A program made the position numbers and the translations under genes. Positions 1-6,958 of a stretch of DNA of 10,439 bases are shown here, piece after piece (positions within the stretch are counted from its first letter, which is position 1; the number at the start of each line of letters is the position of its first letter). The stretch comes from Chromatiales bacterium (GTDB lineage: Bacteria; Pseudomonadota; Gammaproteobacteria; Thiohalomonadales; Thiohalomonadaceae): the NCBI GenBank assembly GCA_029864785.1, contig JAOTST010000026.1, positions 1-10,439 of the forward strand, in the 5' to 3' direction. The notes beneath the pieces are model-generated. The model saw only the letters and a list, made by a program, of their open reading frames with translations. It was not told the origin of the DNA and ran no database searches.

Positions 1-675
1 GCCGGTGAAGGACTTCCATCGACCAATCTGTTTGGAATGAGCATGAACGGTTATTCCGGATTCTACTTCTGTGCGGTTCTGCTTATTGTGGCATTCTTTA
101 TCTCATTAAAAATCTTCCGCTCACCTTATGGCATGAAGCTGCGCGCAATTAAATCGAATCAACGCCGGATGTCCTATACCGGATACAACACCCGTCCCTA
201 CCTCATCTCCGCATTTGTTATATCAGGAATGTTTGCTGGGCTTGCCGGTGCCTTGATGGTCGTCACTGATCCTCTTGCCGGTGCAGAACGTATGCAGTGG
301 ACCGCCTCTGGAGAGATCGTCTTAATGACCATTCTCGGTGGTGTTGGCACACTAATTGGTCCACTAATTGGTGTCGGTCTAATTAAATATTTCGAAAATA
401 TTTTTTCGGCATTTAACACTCAAACACTTCATGAGATCTTTTCATTCCTGCCCGATTGGCTTGAGAATATTATCGTTTCTATTACCGGTCACTTTGTTGG
501 CGAAGGTTGGCATCTGACCCTTGGCGTACTCTTTATGGTCGTAGTTATCTTCCTGCCCGGCGGTATTATGCAAGGTGTTCAGCATTTGATGAATCGTTTT
601 AAAGATGACGATAAAGGGGGAACATCTGCAAGCAGTGATGATCCTGCTCTGTCCCAACAGACTCAGGAGGGTTGA
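1..675 (+). CDS. LivM-like ABC importer permease (5' end outside window)
   Basis: Inner-membrane permease subunit of a branched-chain-amino-acid-type (HAAT family) ABC importer. The frame is open from base 1, so the gene begins upstream; the ATG codons at 37 and 43 are internal methionines. The 224 visible residues show the LivM hallmark '[16 protein letters not shown]', followed by a Gly/Ala-rich helix ([11 protein letters not shown]) and the '[12 protein letters not shown]' segment. A last hydrophobic helix ([15 protein letters not shown]) is followed by a hydrophilic tail rich in Asp, Ser and Gln. The EAA-like cytoplasmic loop contacts the ATPases. LivG- and LivF-type ATPases follow directly, so this is the last permease of the operon; LivH-type permease and binding protein are presumably upstream. 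Family assignment is firm. The substrate is unknown: HAAT systems carry amino acids, urea, amides and aromatic or short carboxylates. Confidence 0.93.
   Translation, partial: AGEGLPSTNLFGMSMNGYSGFYFCAVLLIVAFFISLKIFRSPYGMKLRAIKSNQRRMSYTGYNTRPYLISAFVISGMFAGLAGALMVVTDPLAGAERMQWTASGEIVLMTILGGVGTLIGPLIGVGLIKYFENIFSAFNTQTLHEIFSFLPDWLENIIVSITGHFVGEGWHLTLGVLFMVVVIFLPGGIMQGVQHLMNRFKDDDKGGTSASSDDPALSQQTQEG
665..670 (+). promoter_or_regulatory. Strong Shine-Dalgarno for the LivG-like gene
   Basis: AGGAGG lies 9 nt before the ATG at 680, inside the last codons of the permease gene. It decides the start: the same frame is open much further upstream (from 605), but only the ATG at 680 has a ribosome binding site and matches where LivG proteins normally begin. 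Confidence 0.85.
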
Positions 676-679
676 TCTG

Positions 680-1444
680 ATGGAAAATAATATCGTCCTG
701 AATATTCAAAATGTAGAAAAAACCTTTGGTGGTCTACATGCCCTTAACAACGTCAATCTATCCATCGAAGAGGGAAAGGTTCATGCCATCATTGGCCCCA
801 ATGGTGCAGGCAAATCAACACTGCTTAATGTCTGCATTGGTCGCCTCCCTCCCGATAGCGGAACAGTCTCTTTCAATGGTGAAAACATTATTGGTAAAAC
901 CCCTTATGAAATTAATCAGGCCGGTATCGCTCGTGTATTTCAGACCCCCGAAATTTTCTCTGATCTGACATTGCTACAGAACGTGATGATCCCCGCCTTT
1001 GCCCGACGTGATGGGGCATTCAAACTTAATCCATTCAAGGCGATGTCCGCCGAGCGTGAAATTGAGGGTGAGGCCGAGCAGGTTCTGGAGGAGATGGGGC
1101 TCATCGAGCACAAAGATAACCATGCCGGCAGTATGTCGCGTGGCGACAAGCGCCGCCTTGAGATGGCGATGTGTTTAGTTCAACATCCACGCCTGTTGCT
1201 CCTTGATGAGCCAACAGCAGGAATGTCTCGTCACGATACCAACCGAACAATAGAGACCATGCAAAAAATTAAAGAGGGTGGCATGACCAAGATCATCATC
1301 GAACACGACATGCATGTGGTATTCAGTGTTGCCGACCACATCTCAGTACTGGCACAGGGTGCGATTATCGCTTCGGGTACACCTGAAGAGATCAAAGGCA
1401 GTCCTGTTGTTCAAGAAGCCTACCTGGGAGGAGCACATCTATGA
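680..1444 (+). CDS. LivG-like ABC importer ATP-binding protein
   Basis: Cytoplasmic ATPase that powers the adjacent permease; 254 aa, normal for LivG. Walker A is GPNGAGKS (residues 39-46), Walker B is LLLLDEP (172-178), and the switch histidine is H209 in 'IIEHD'. The signature loop reads MSRGD (152-156) instead of the textbook LSGGQ. Liv-type ATPases often vary here (for example LSYGQ), so activity is expected, but the Arg-Gly-Asp form is noteworthy. The segment 'GIARVFQTPEIFSDLTLLQN' contains the Q-loop glutamine and the usual Liv arrangement. The gene starts 4 nt after the permease stop and its TGA overlaps the ATG of the next ATPase (ATGA), so translation is probably coupled. Start chosen from the AGGAGG at 665-670. 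Confidence 0.94.
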   Translation: MENNIVLNIQNVEKTFGGLHALNNVNLSIEEGKVHAIIGPNGAGKSTLLNVCIGRLPPDSGTVSFNGENIIGKTPYEINQAGIARVFQTPEIFSDLTLLQNVMIPAFARRDGAFKLNPFKAMSAEREIEGEAEQVLEEMGLIEHKDNHAGSMSRGDKRRLEMAMCLVQHPRLLLLDEPTAGMSRHDTNRTIETMQKIKEGGMTKIIIEHDMHVVFSVADHISVLAQGAIIASGTPEEIKGSPVVQEAYLGGAHL

Positions 1445-2211
1445 GTGTTCAATCAACCGGCAAGCATGCCCCCGGCGCACCCATTGTCAAAAATCAGGGA
1501 GCTTCCCCTGCCTTCTTCTCTTGTTGGGATATGCACTCCTACTATGGTGAGAGTTATATCGTACAAGGTGTTAATTTTGATGTTCGCGAAGGTGAAATTA
1601 TCGCCCTCCTCGGTCGTAACGGCGCCGGTAAAACCACCACTCTGCGCTCTATTGCACGAATGGATGATCCTCAAATGAACCACGGTGAAGTGTGGCTGGA
1701 TCACCAACCACTACACACCATGAAATCTTATCAAGCGGCTCAACTCGGGGTAGCTCTGGTACCAGAAGATCGTAACATTATCCCTGGCCTGACCGTTGAA
1801 GAGAATCTACAACTCGCCCAAATCGAAGAACCGATCGGCTGGTCGATTGAGCGGATCTACGAGCACTTTCCAAAATTAGGCGAACGCCGTTTGCAAGAGG
1901 GCGTCACCCTATCCGGTGGAGAGCAACAGATGTTGGCTATTGGTCGCGCCCTTGCACGTGATATTAAACTGCTTCTTCTTGATGAACCTTATGAGGGGTT
2001 GGCGCCTGTTATTGTTCACGAAATTGAGAAGATACTCGAAAGCATCAAGGCACTCGGTATCACCACTATTATCGTTGAACAAAATGCTATCGCTGCACTA
2101 CACTTGGCCGACCGTGCCATTATTCTCGATATGGGACATATCGTTTTTGACGGAACCGCTCAAGAGGTGCTCGATAATGAAGAGTTACGTCAACAGTATC
2201 TGGCAATTTAG
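1441..2211 (+). CDS. LivF-like ABC importer ATP-binding protein
   Basis: Second ATPase of the HAAT importer, 256 aa. Walker A is GRNGAGKT (58-65), the ABC signature is LSGGEQQ (157-163), and Walker B ends in DEP (181-183). The switch position reads VEQN with Q214 in place of His, which is typical of LivF and not a defect. 'ALVPEDRNIIPGLTVEENL' is the characteristic LivF Q-loop region. The start overlaps the preceding stop by 4 nt and has a GGGAGGAG ribosome binding site at 1426-1433, so it is well supported. Compared with standard LivF it carries about 28 extra N-terminal residues before the 'MHSYYG' strand, polar and with Pro and Gly; their role is unknown. This is the last liv gene, and acs follows after 74 nt. 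Confidence 0.94.
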   Translation: MSVQSTGKHAPGAPIVKNQGASPAFFSCWDMHSYYGESYIVQGVNFDVREGEIIALLGRNGAGKTTTLRSIARMDDPQMNHGEVWLDHQPLHTMKSYQAAQLGVALVPEDRNIIPGLTVEENLQLAQIEEPIGWSIERIYEHFPKLGERRLQEGVTLSGGEQQMLAIGRALARDIKLLLLDEPYEGLAPVIVHEIEKILESIKALGITTIIVEQNAIAALHLADRAIILDMGHIVFDGTAQEVLDNEELRQQYLAI

Positions 2212-2220
2212 TCACTTTTA

Positions 2221-2250
2221 TTGACATTATCTATCATCGTTAACTACCTT
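2221..2250 (+). promoter_or_regulatory. Possible sigma-70 promoter in front of acs
   Basis: The 74-nt gap between the LivF-like gene and acs contains a perfect -35 hexamer TTGACA (2221-2226). An 18-nt spacer leads to a weak -10, TACCTT (2245-2250); a better -10-like TATAAC (2250-2255) is too far away at 23 nt. I see no convincing terminator hairpin and no clear CRP-like TGTGA-N6-TCACA site in the gap, so acs may be transcribed both from the liv operon and from its own start. Confidence 0.3.
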
Positions 2251-2285
2251 ATAACAACGAATTCAAACCATGGGTGAATATCCAA

Positions 2286-4232
2286 ATGTCTAACAATAAA
2301 CTCTACCCCGTCCCCGCCGCAGTGGCCGCCAATGCTTTTATCACCGATGCCCAGTATCAAGAAATGTATCGTGCGTCGATTGACACCCCTGAGGAGTTTT
2401 GGGCTGAAAAGGCCGAAGAATTCCTCGACTGGGACAAAAAATGGGATACGGTTTTAGATTGGTCTTTTGATAAGAAAGACCTCTATGTGAAGTGGTTTGA
2501 GGGGGGCAAACTCAACGTCTCCTACAACTGTATCGACCGTCATTTAGCGACCCGTGGAGATAAGGTCGCCATCATCTGGGAAGGTGATGACCCAGAGGTC
2601 TCAAAAGAGATCACCTATAACGAACTCTATGAGCAGGTGACCCGCCTTGCCAATGTACTGAAAGATCGTGGTGTCAAAAAAGGTGATCGCGTCTGTCTTT
2701 ACATGCCGATGGTTCCTGAGGCCGCCTATGCCATGCTTGCTTGCACCCGTATCGGTGCAGTTCACTCTATTGTTTTTGGTGGGTTCTCTCCCGAGGCATT
2801 GAAAGATCGTATTCTCGACTCTGATTGTCAGGTAGTCATTACCGCTGATGAGGGGCTACGTGGAACCAAACCGATCCCACTTCGCGCCAATGTCGACAAA
2901 GCACTGGAGCAGTGTCCCAACGTGCATACCGTACTCACCGTTAAACGTACCGGTGGTGCCGTCAACTGGAATCCTGAGCGTGATGTCTGGTATCACGAGG
3001 CGATGGAGGGTGCATCAAACGATTGTCCCCCTGAGCCAATGGACTCTGAGGATCCCCTGTTTATCCTCTACACCTCCGGCTCAACTGGAAAACCCAAGGG
3101 TGTACTCCACACCACTGGTGGCTACCTGCTCTATGCAGCAATGACGACCAAATACACCTTCGATGTACACGAGGATGATATCTACTGGTGTACCGCCGAT
3201 GTCGGCTGGGTCACCGGTCACAGCTATCTGGTCTATGGTCCGCTGGCCATCGGTGCAACCACCCTCTCTTTTGAGGGCGTGCCCAACTACCCTAACGCCT
3301 CACGCTTCTGGGAAGTTGTTGATAAACACAAAGTATCTATCTTCTATACGGCTCCCACCGCCCTGCGTGCACTGATGCGCGAGGGTGATGAGCCGGTCAA
3401 GAAAACCAGTCGTAAATCCCTGCGTATCCTCGGCACCGTCGGCGAGCCGATCAATCCTGAAGCGTGGGAGTGGTACTACCGCGTGGTGGGTGAAGAGCGT
3501 TGCCCAATTGTTGATACCTGGTGGCAGACCGAGACCGGTGGCCATATGTTGACTCCTCTACCCGGTGCTACAGCCTTGAAGCCCGGCTCAGCAACCCGTC
3601 CTTTCTTTGGGGTAGAGCCTGCGCTGGTCGATGCCCAGAGCGGTGAGATACTCGAAGGCGCTACTTCCGGCGCCTTGGTCATACTGCGCCCCTGGCCCGG
3701 TATGCTCAGAACCCTCTATGGCAATCACCAGCGTATGGTCGATACCTACTTCACCACCTATGAGGGCAAATACTTCTCCGGTGACGGTGCCCGCCGTGAT
3801 GAAGATGGCTACTACTGGATTACTGGTCGTATGGATGATGTCATCAATGTCTCTGGTCACCGCATGGGTACCGCTGAAGTAGAATCTGCACTGGTACTGC
3901 ACGAGACGGTAGCCGAAGCAGCCGTGGTCGGCTTCCCACATGATATCAAAGGAGAGGGAATCTACTGCTACGTAACCCTAGTAAAGGGTGTTGAACCTAC
4001 AGACGAGTTAAAGAAAGAGCTTGTTAAGCAGGTACGTACCGAGATTGGCCCCATTGCCAGTCCAGATGTGATTCAATGGGCTCCAGGCCTACCCAAGACA
4101 CGTTCAGGAAAAATTATGCGCCGTATCCTGCGTAAGATCGCCGCCAATGAGATTGATGCCTTGGGAGATACTTCAACTCTTGCTGATCCAGCGGTGGTTG
4201 AAGATCTGATCAATAATCGCGAACGCAGTTAA
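2286..4232 (+). CDS. acs: Acetyl-CoA synthetase (AMP-forming)
   Basis: Converts acetate, ATP and CoA to acetyl-CoA, AMP and PPi in the cytoplasm by way of acetyl-AMP; an ANL-superfamily enzyme. The ATP-binding loop [10 protein letters not shown] is at residues 263-272, WWQTETGG at 412-419 (including the Trp that closes the small acetate pocket), then [18 protein letters not shown] with the hinge region. The C-terminal RSGKIMRR carries K609, the adenylation lysine that protein acetyltransferases modify in enteric Acs. I chose the ATG at 2286 (648 aa): it matches where the enteric protein starts and puts the catalytic lysine at the same number, 609. An in-frame GTG at 2274 would add four residues. 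No strong ribosome binding site precedes either start. The neighbouring importer suggests that a carboxylate is taken up and activated. The product is full length, with all core motifs intact. Confidence 0.97.
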   Translation: MSNNKLYPVPAAVAANAFITDAQYQEMYRASIDTPEEFWAEKAEEFLDWDKKWDTVLDWSFDKKDLYVKWFEGGKLNVSYNCIDRHLATRGDKVAIIWEGDDPEVSKEITYNELYEQVTRLANVLKDRGVKKGDRVCLYMPMVPEAAYAMLACTRIGAVHSIVFGGFSPEALKDRILDSDCQVVITADEGLRGTKPIPLRANVDKALEQCPNVHTVLTVKRTGGAVNWNPERDVWYHEAMEGASNDCPPEPMDSEDPLFILYTSGSTGKPKGVLHTTGGYLLYAAMTTKYTFDVHEDDIYWCTADVGWVTGHSYLVYGPLAIGATTLSFEGVPNYPNASRFWEVVDKHKVSIFYTAPTALRALMREGDEPVKKTSRKSLRILGTVGEPINPEAWEWYYRVVGEERCPIVDTWWQTETGGHMLTPLPGATALKPGSATRPFFGVEPALVDAQSGEILEGATSGALVILRPWPGMLRTLYGNHQRMVDTYFTTYEGKYFSGDGARRDEDGYYWITGRMDDVINVSGHRMGTAEVESALVLHETVAEAAVVGFPHDIKGEGIYCYVTLVKGVEPTDELKKELVKQVRTEIGPIASPDVIQWAPGLPKTRSGKIMRRILRKIAANEIDALGDTSTLADPAVVEDLINNRERS

Positions 4233-4243
4233 AAAGGCCTTTC

Positions 4244-4264
4244 TACAGAGACTATTGTTCTGTA
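4244..4264 (+). repeat. Small inverted repeat just after acs
   Basis: TACAGA (4244-4249) and TCTGTA (4259-4264) form a 6-bp stem with a 9-nt loop, 12 nt after the acs stop. There is no T-run behind it, so it is at best a weak 3'-end structure and not a standard intrinsic terminator. Confidence 0.25.
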
Positions 4265-4293
4265 CTGGTCACCGCTTTTCTAATGGCATAAAA

Positions 4294-4314
4294 ATCCATT
4301 TGATATGAATGGAT
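4294..4314. repeat. Hairpin 1 of a tandem pair: ATCCATT / AATGGAT
   Basis: A perfect 7-bp inverted repeat with a 7-nt loop (TGATATG), flanked by AAAA on both sides. Read on the plus strand no T-run follows; read on the minus strand it is followed by TTTT. It sits 4 nt before a second perfect hairpin. It may be an mRNA 3'-end structure for acs, a weak terminator on the minus strand, or debris of a lost element. Confidence 0.45.
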
Positions 4315-4318
4315 AAAA

Positions 4319-4342
4319 TGAGTGAAAACTAAATTTCACTCA
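4319..4342. repeat. Hairpin 2 of a tandem pair: TGAGTGAAA / TTTCACTCA
   Basis: A perfect 9-bp inverted repeat with a 6-nt loop (ACTAAA), the longest clean inverted repeat I found in the window. AAAA precedes it and AATCTG follows, so it lacks the plus-strand U-tract of an intrinsic terminator, while the minus strand reads TTTT after the stem. It lies directly before the GNAT remnant. Confidence 0.5.
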
Positions 4343-4353
4343 AATCTGTTGAT

Positions 4354-4533
4354 ATGTTTAAAAGGAAAGTAATTAGCTCCCAGTTCATGAACACGTTAAA
4401 GAAATTTGCCCGTGATACTGATTGCACACAGATTCAATGGCAAACGCCTGAAGAGAATGAACGTGCGATTAACTTTTACTATAAGCAAAAGGCGATGAGT
4501 AAAAATAAGAAAAGATTTTTCCTATCCCTATGA
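4354..4533 (+). pseudogene. Decayed C-terminal fragment of a GNAT N-acetyltransferase
   Basis: A 59-codon open frame too short for most gene callers. Its translation matches the C-terminal half of a GNAT acetyltransferase: 'SQFMNTLKKFARDTDC' corresponds to the helix after the acetyl-CoA pyrophosphate loop. 'IQWQTPEENERAINFYYK' corresponds to the conserved (I/L)xWQTPxxNxxAIxFY strand and helix, and 'SKNKKRFFLSL' to the terminal strand. The N-terminal half is absent: the frame closes upstream at TAA 4330-4332 and I found no matching pieces in other frames. The glycines of the R/Q-x-x-G-x-G/A loop appear lost (it reads RKVISS), and the usual RIGA after the FY helix reads KQKA. I infer a truncated, non-functional relic. 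A short expressed peptide from the ATG at 4354 or 4387 cannot be excluded. Confidence 0.72.
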
Positions 4534-4633
4534 CTTATAAAAAATCATAATAACCATGCTCAACTCGGTGTTAACGATTCTGAAAAACATGCACCCGTTA
4601 GTTAAACTGTAATGTGTAACAAAGGAGCGCTTC
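4534..4633 (+). other. AT-rich leader region of the rhodanese gene
   Basis: About 100 nt without a gene between the GNAT relic and the rhodanese. A -10-like TGTAAT (4608-4613) lies 20 nt before the start codon but has no good -35 at the right distance. The ribosome binding site AAGGAG (4622-4627) ends 6 nt before the ATG. Transcription of the rhodanese must start in or before this stretch. Confidence 0.35.
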
Positions 4634-5026
4634 ATGGATAATCAAATAGCCCACTACGAAAAAAAATTGGCCTATGAATCTGACTCATGGGATCTATATG
4701 ATGGCCTGTCAAATAGTAAAAACATTACCGTCATAGATGCCCGCTCTACAGAAGCCTACAATATGGAGCACATTCCCTCATCAATCAATATTCCTCATCG
4801 AACCATGTCAAAGGAATCAACCAAGGGGTTGGATAGAGAGGCTATGTATGTCACCTACTGCGATGGCATTGGCTGTAACGCCTCCACTAAAGGGGCTCTA
4901 AATATGGCACGGCTTGGATTTAAGGTAAAAGAGTTAATGGGTGGTCTCGATTGGTGGAAAAGAGATGGTTATGCCACAGAAGGAGCTAATGGTCAGAAAG
5001 GAAGAGCCGTTGTCTGCGGATGTTAG
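4634..5026 (+). CDS. Rhodanese-like single-domain sulfurtransferase
   Basis: A 130-aa cytoplasmic protein with one rhodanese domain; no signal peptide. 'VIDARSTEAYNMEHIPSSINIPH' (33-55) is the CH2A region with the conserved Asp-Ala-Arg. The active-site loop is YCDGIGCN with the presumed persulfide-carrying cysteine C76 and a second cysteine C81. 'ELMGGLDWWKRDGY' (100-113) is the CH2B region. After the domain a short tail ends in VVCGC, so C128 and C130 form a CxC at the extreme C-terminus. That could relay sulfur from C76 or bind metal; this is inference. The family transfers sulfane sulfur to cyanide or to protein or small-molecule thiols; the true acceptor is unknown. Good ribosome binding site AAGGAG at 4622-4627. 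The next gene, a small membrane protein, starts 32 nt downstream and is probably in the same transcript. Confidence 0.88.
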   Translation: MDNQIAHYEKKLAYESDSWDLYDGLSNSKNITVIDARSTEAYNMEHIPSSINIPHRTMSKESTKGLDREAMYVTYCDGIGCNASTKGALNMARLGFKVKELMGGLDWWKRDGYATEGANGQKGRAVVCGC

Positions 5027-5058
5027 GCGCTACGATAATGAGAGGTTGTGAATTTTAA

Positions 5059-5265
5059 ATGGGCAGTGATGCGCAGCTTGTCTGGGGTATGTTATTCGGT
5101 TCGATCGGACTTGGTTTTTTTATCTATGGCAAAAAACAGAGAGCTGTCGTACCGCTAATTATTGGTGTTTTACTGTTTATATTTCCCTATTTTATCTCTA
5201 ATACATACATGCTGATAATTGTCGGTCTTATCTTAGTGGCAATACCCTATTTCGTAAGGCGTTGA
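5059..5265 (+). CDS. Small conserved membrane protein (68 aa), function unknown
   Basis: A very hydrophobic protein with probably three short membrane segments: around residues 7-23 (VWGMLFGSIGLGFFIYG), 30-46 and 50-66. It ends in basic residues VRR, with a charged loop KKQR after the first segment. Small proteins of this pattern are widespread in Gammaproteobacteria and are sometimes labelled 'amino acid transport protein'; I know of no experimental basis for that name and do not adopt it. The start ATG has only a weak purine stretch upstream (GAGAGG, about 12 nt away), which suggests translation helped by the preceding rhodanese gene 32 nt before it. A hairpin overlaps its stop codon. Confidence 0.75.
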   Translation: MGSDAQLVWGMLFGSIGLGFFIYGKKQRAVVPLIIGVLLFIFPYFISNTYMLIIVGLILVAIPYFVRR

Positions 5266-5284
5266 TAACAATTTCCAACGCTTT
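5256..5284 (+). terminator. Possible weak terminator hairpin overlapping the stop of the 68-aa gene
   Basis: AAGGCGTTG (5256-5264) pairs with CAACGCTTT (5276-5284) over 9 bp with one G-T wobble and an 11-nt loop. The three T residues at the 3' side are part of the stem and only GGAGAT follows, so it is not a classic intrinsic terminator. It may end or attenuate the rhodanese transcript. Confidence 0.35.
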
Positions 5285-5398
5285 GGAGATACAGATAGCC
5301 CCTGTCAATATATGCTCACGGCTCTTTCGTTTATCTCCATCCAATTACAGAATTTTTTAACCCCTATTTTATAGACCCAATCGTTCATCTCGCTCTCC

Positions 5399-6019
5399 AT
5401 GGAAACATCCGCACTTACACTCTTTATCGCAACTTTTTTTCTCGTTTCGGCAACTCCGGGCATGTGTATGACGCTCTCTATGAGCCTTGGCATGACCATC
5501 GGTTTGAGACGAACCCTATGGATGATGGGAGGTGAATTGGTTGGCGTTGGAATGGTGGTTATTTTTGCGGTCATCGGCGTAGCGACCTTTATGTTGCAAT
5601 ATCCCGATTTTTTCCAAATATTTAAATATATGGGCGGCGCCTATCTTGGTTATTTAGGATTACAACTCTGGACATCAAAAGGTCGATTAGCGATTTCTCA
5701 CGGCGAGACTGAAGCACCTAGGGCAAGCCCGGCTGAGCTTGCCTATCAGGGTTTTATTACGGCTATTGCCAATCCAAAAGGGTGGGCCTTCTTTATCGCA
5801 CTGCTCCCACCATTTATAGACCAACAACTCCCGCTGGCACCACAGATGTCGATACTTTTGAGTTTAATTTTGATCATAGAGTTCATCTGCTTGATACTCT
5901 ACGCTGCCGGCGGAAAGGTGCTGAGTCACCTGCTACAAAAACGCGCTAACGTTAAATTAATCAATCGATTAGCGGGGCTTCTAATGCTATGCGTTGGATT
6001 ATGGCTGGTTTTAGGCTAA
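5399..6019 (+). CDS. LysE/RhtB-family amino acid exporter
   Basis: A 206-aa inner-membrane protein with the usual size and about six hydrophobic segments of LysE/RhtB/Rht exporters, which export amino acids or derivatives by proton antiport. The N-terminal segment holds the family signature 'SATPGMCM' (canonical form TPGP); next come the Gly-rich SLGMTIGLRRTL and the 'GGAYLGYLGLQLW' strand that is highly typical of the family. A polar loop (about residues 93-115) precedes 'GFITAIANPKGWAFFIALLPPF', the second internal signature, where NPK is the usual motif. Start at the ATG 5399; no clear Shine-Dalgarno is visible, so initiation efficiency is uncertain. The gene has its own 133-nt upstream gap and converges with the mechanosensitive channel gene. 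The substrate cannot be inferred. Confidence 0.92.
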   Translation: METSALTLFIATFFLVSATPGMCMTLSMSLGMTIGLRRTLWMMGGELVGVGMVVIFAVIGVATFMLQYPDFFQIFKYMGGAYLGYLGLQLWTSKGRLAISHGETEAPRASPAELAYQGFITAIANPKGWAFFIALLPPFIDQQLPLAPQMSILLSLILIIEFICLILYAAGGKVLSHLLQKRANVKLINRLAGLLMLCVGLWLVLG

Positions 6020-6042
6020 CCCACTTCGATGCGGAAAGCCTA
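6012..6042. terminator. Possible weak hairpin between convergent lysE-like and mscS-like genes
   Basis: TAGGCT (6012-6017) and AGCCTA (6037-6042) can pair over 6 bp with a long 19-nt loop in the 42-nt gap between two convergent genes. There is no T-run on either side. The location favours a terminator; the structure is weak. Confidence 0.2.
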
Positions 6043-6061
6043 CTCTCAGCCATCAAATAAT

Positions 6062-6877
6062 TTATGCCACTTGCTGATGAATATCTAGTTGCGGATAGGG
6101 TATTGAAATGCCCTGCTCATCAAATGCCAATTTGATATTTTCGTGGGTATCCGAGTAGATTGCCCAGTAATCGGCTGTTTTACACCATGGACGCACATTG
6201 AAGTTGACACTGCTATCTGCCAATTCACCAACGACAATGGACGCGGCAGGATCTTTTAATATCCGCTCATCGGCATCAAGAATACTTTGAATAAGGCTCT
6301 TGGCCTTTTTCAGATCATCGTCATAACCAATACCAAAGACCATATCTACGCGACGTGTTTCACGTTTAGAGTAGTTGGTTATTGTGCCGCCAAATATTTC
6401 ACCATTAGGCACAATGATTTCACGATTGTCACCTGTACGCAGGGTTGTAGTGAATATATCAATGGTTTCGACCGTGCCGGTTACACCTGCGGCTTCTATA
6501 AAATCACCATCCTTGAAGGGGCGAAAAATAATCAACATAACCCCTGAAGCAAAATTTTGCAGTGTCCCCTGTAGAGCTAAACCAATCGCCAATCCTGCGG
6601 CACCGACTAAAGCGATAAGCGATGTCGTATCGACCCCAAGTTGATTCAACGAAGCGATAACGACAAATAGAAGCATCACTGATTTAATAATAGATGCTAT
6701 AAAATTGACCAGCAAGGCATCTACTTTTGCCTTGAGCATTAATTTTTTTGTTACATTAATTAAAATTCCAATCACGATTTTACCAACAATAAATATCGCC
6801 AGTGCCATCACAATATTAATGCCCCATGGGATGATGTATGTATCTAGGAACTCTTGAGCATTGATATTTTCAAGCAT
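6062..6877 (-). CDS. mscS: Small-conductance mechanosensitive channel, MscS family
   Basis: A 271-aa inner-membrane channel, close to the 286 aa of E. coli MscS, that opens under membrane tension to release solutes on hypo-osmotic shock. TM1 spans about 19-41 and TM2 about 57-79. TM3 (87-118) carries the pore helix 'GAAGLAIGLALQGTLQNFASG' with the Gly/Ala packing pattern and the conserved 'FRPFKDGDFI' that leads into the cytoplasmic beta domain. 'TTTLRTGDNREIIVPNG' and the C-terminal 'FDEQGISIPYPQLDIH' are further MscS hallmarks. No extra N-terminal domains, so this is the minimal MscS type. The start is well supported: AAGGAG at 6889-6884 (minus strand) stands 6 nt before the ATG. It is transcribed alone, divergent from the solute-binding protein gene and convergent with the exporter gene. 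Confidence 0.96.
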   Translation of the reverse strand: MLENINAQEFLDTYIIPWGINIVMALAIFIVGKIVIGILINVTKKLMLKAKVDALLVNFIASIIKSVMLLFVVIASLNQLGVDTTSLIALVGAAGLAIGLALQGTLQNFASGVMLIIFRPFKDGDFIEAAGVTGTVETIDIFTTTLRTGDNREIIVPNGEIFGGTITNYSKRETRRVDMVFGIGYDDDLKKAKSLIQSILDADERILKDPAASIVVGELADSSVNFNVRPWCKTADYWAIYSDTHENIKLAFDEQGISIPYPQLDIHQQVA

Positions 6878-6929
6878 AACTTACTCCTTACCATATAGTA
6901 TTCAACTGTCCAGATGCTATACCATTTAT

Positions 6930-6958
6930 AGAGCATAGTGATAGTAAAATAATGCTCT
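6930..6958. repeat. Inverted repeat AGAGCAT-N15-ATGCTCT upstream of mscS
   Basis: A perfect 7-bp inverted repeat with a 15-nt centre, 53-81 nt before the mscS-like start codon. Half-sites are spaced roughly two helical turns apart (22 nt centre to centre), which would suit a dimeric regulator, and it falls where the mscS promoter should lie. No good promoter hexamers could be fixed around it. It may be chance in AT-rich DNA. Confidence 0.3.

Noticed and set aside
605..679. Longer start for the LivG-like protein (25 extra residues)
   Set aside because: The extension lies inside the permease gene, has no family resemblance, and the AGGAGG at 665-670 clearly serves the ATG at 680.
3588..3941. 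117-codon minus-strand open frame inside acs
   Set aside because: It is a shadow of the highly conserved acs coding sequence, with no ribosome binding site and no recognisable domain.
4236..4245. AAGGCCTTT-type palindrome right after the acs stop as a terminator
   Set aside because: The palindrome has no loop and no T-run, so it cannot form a terminator hairpin.
5305..5574. Minus-strand open frame covering the start of the exporter gene
   Set aside because: It overlaps the conserved N-terminus of the LysE/RhtB protein and has no family features of its own.
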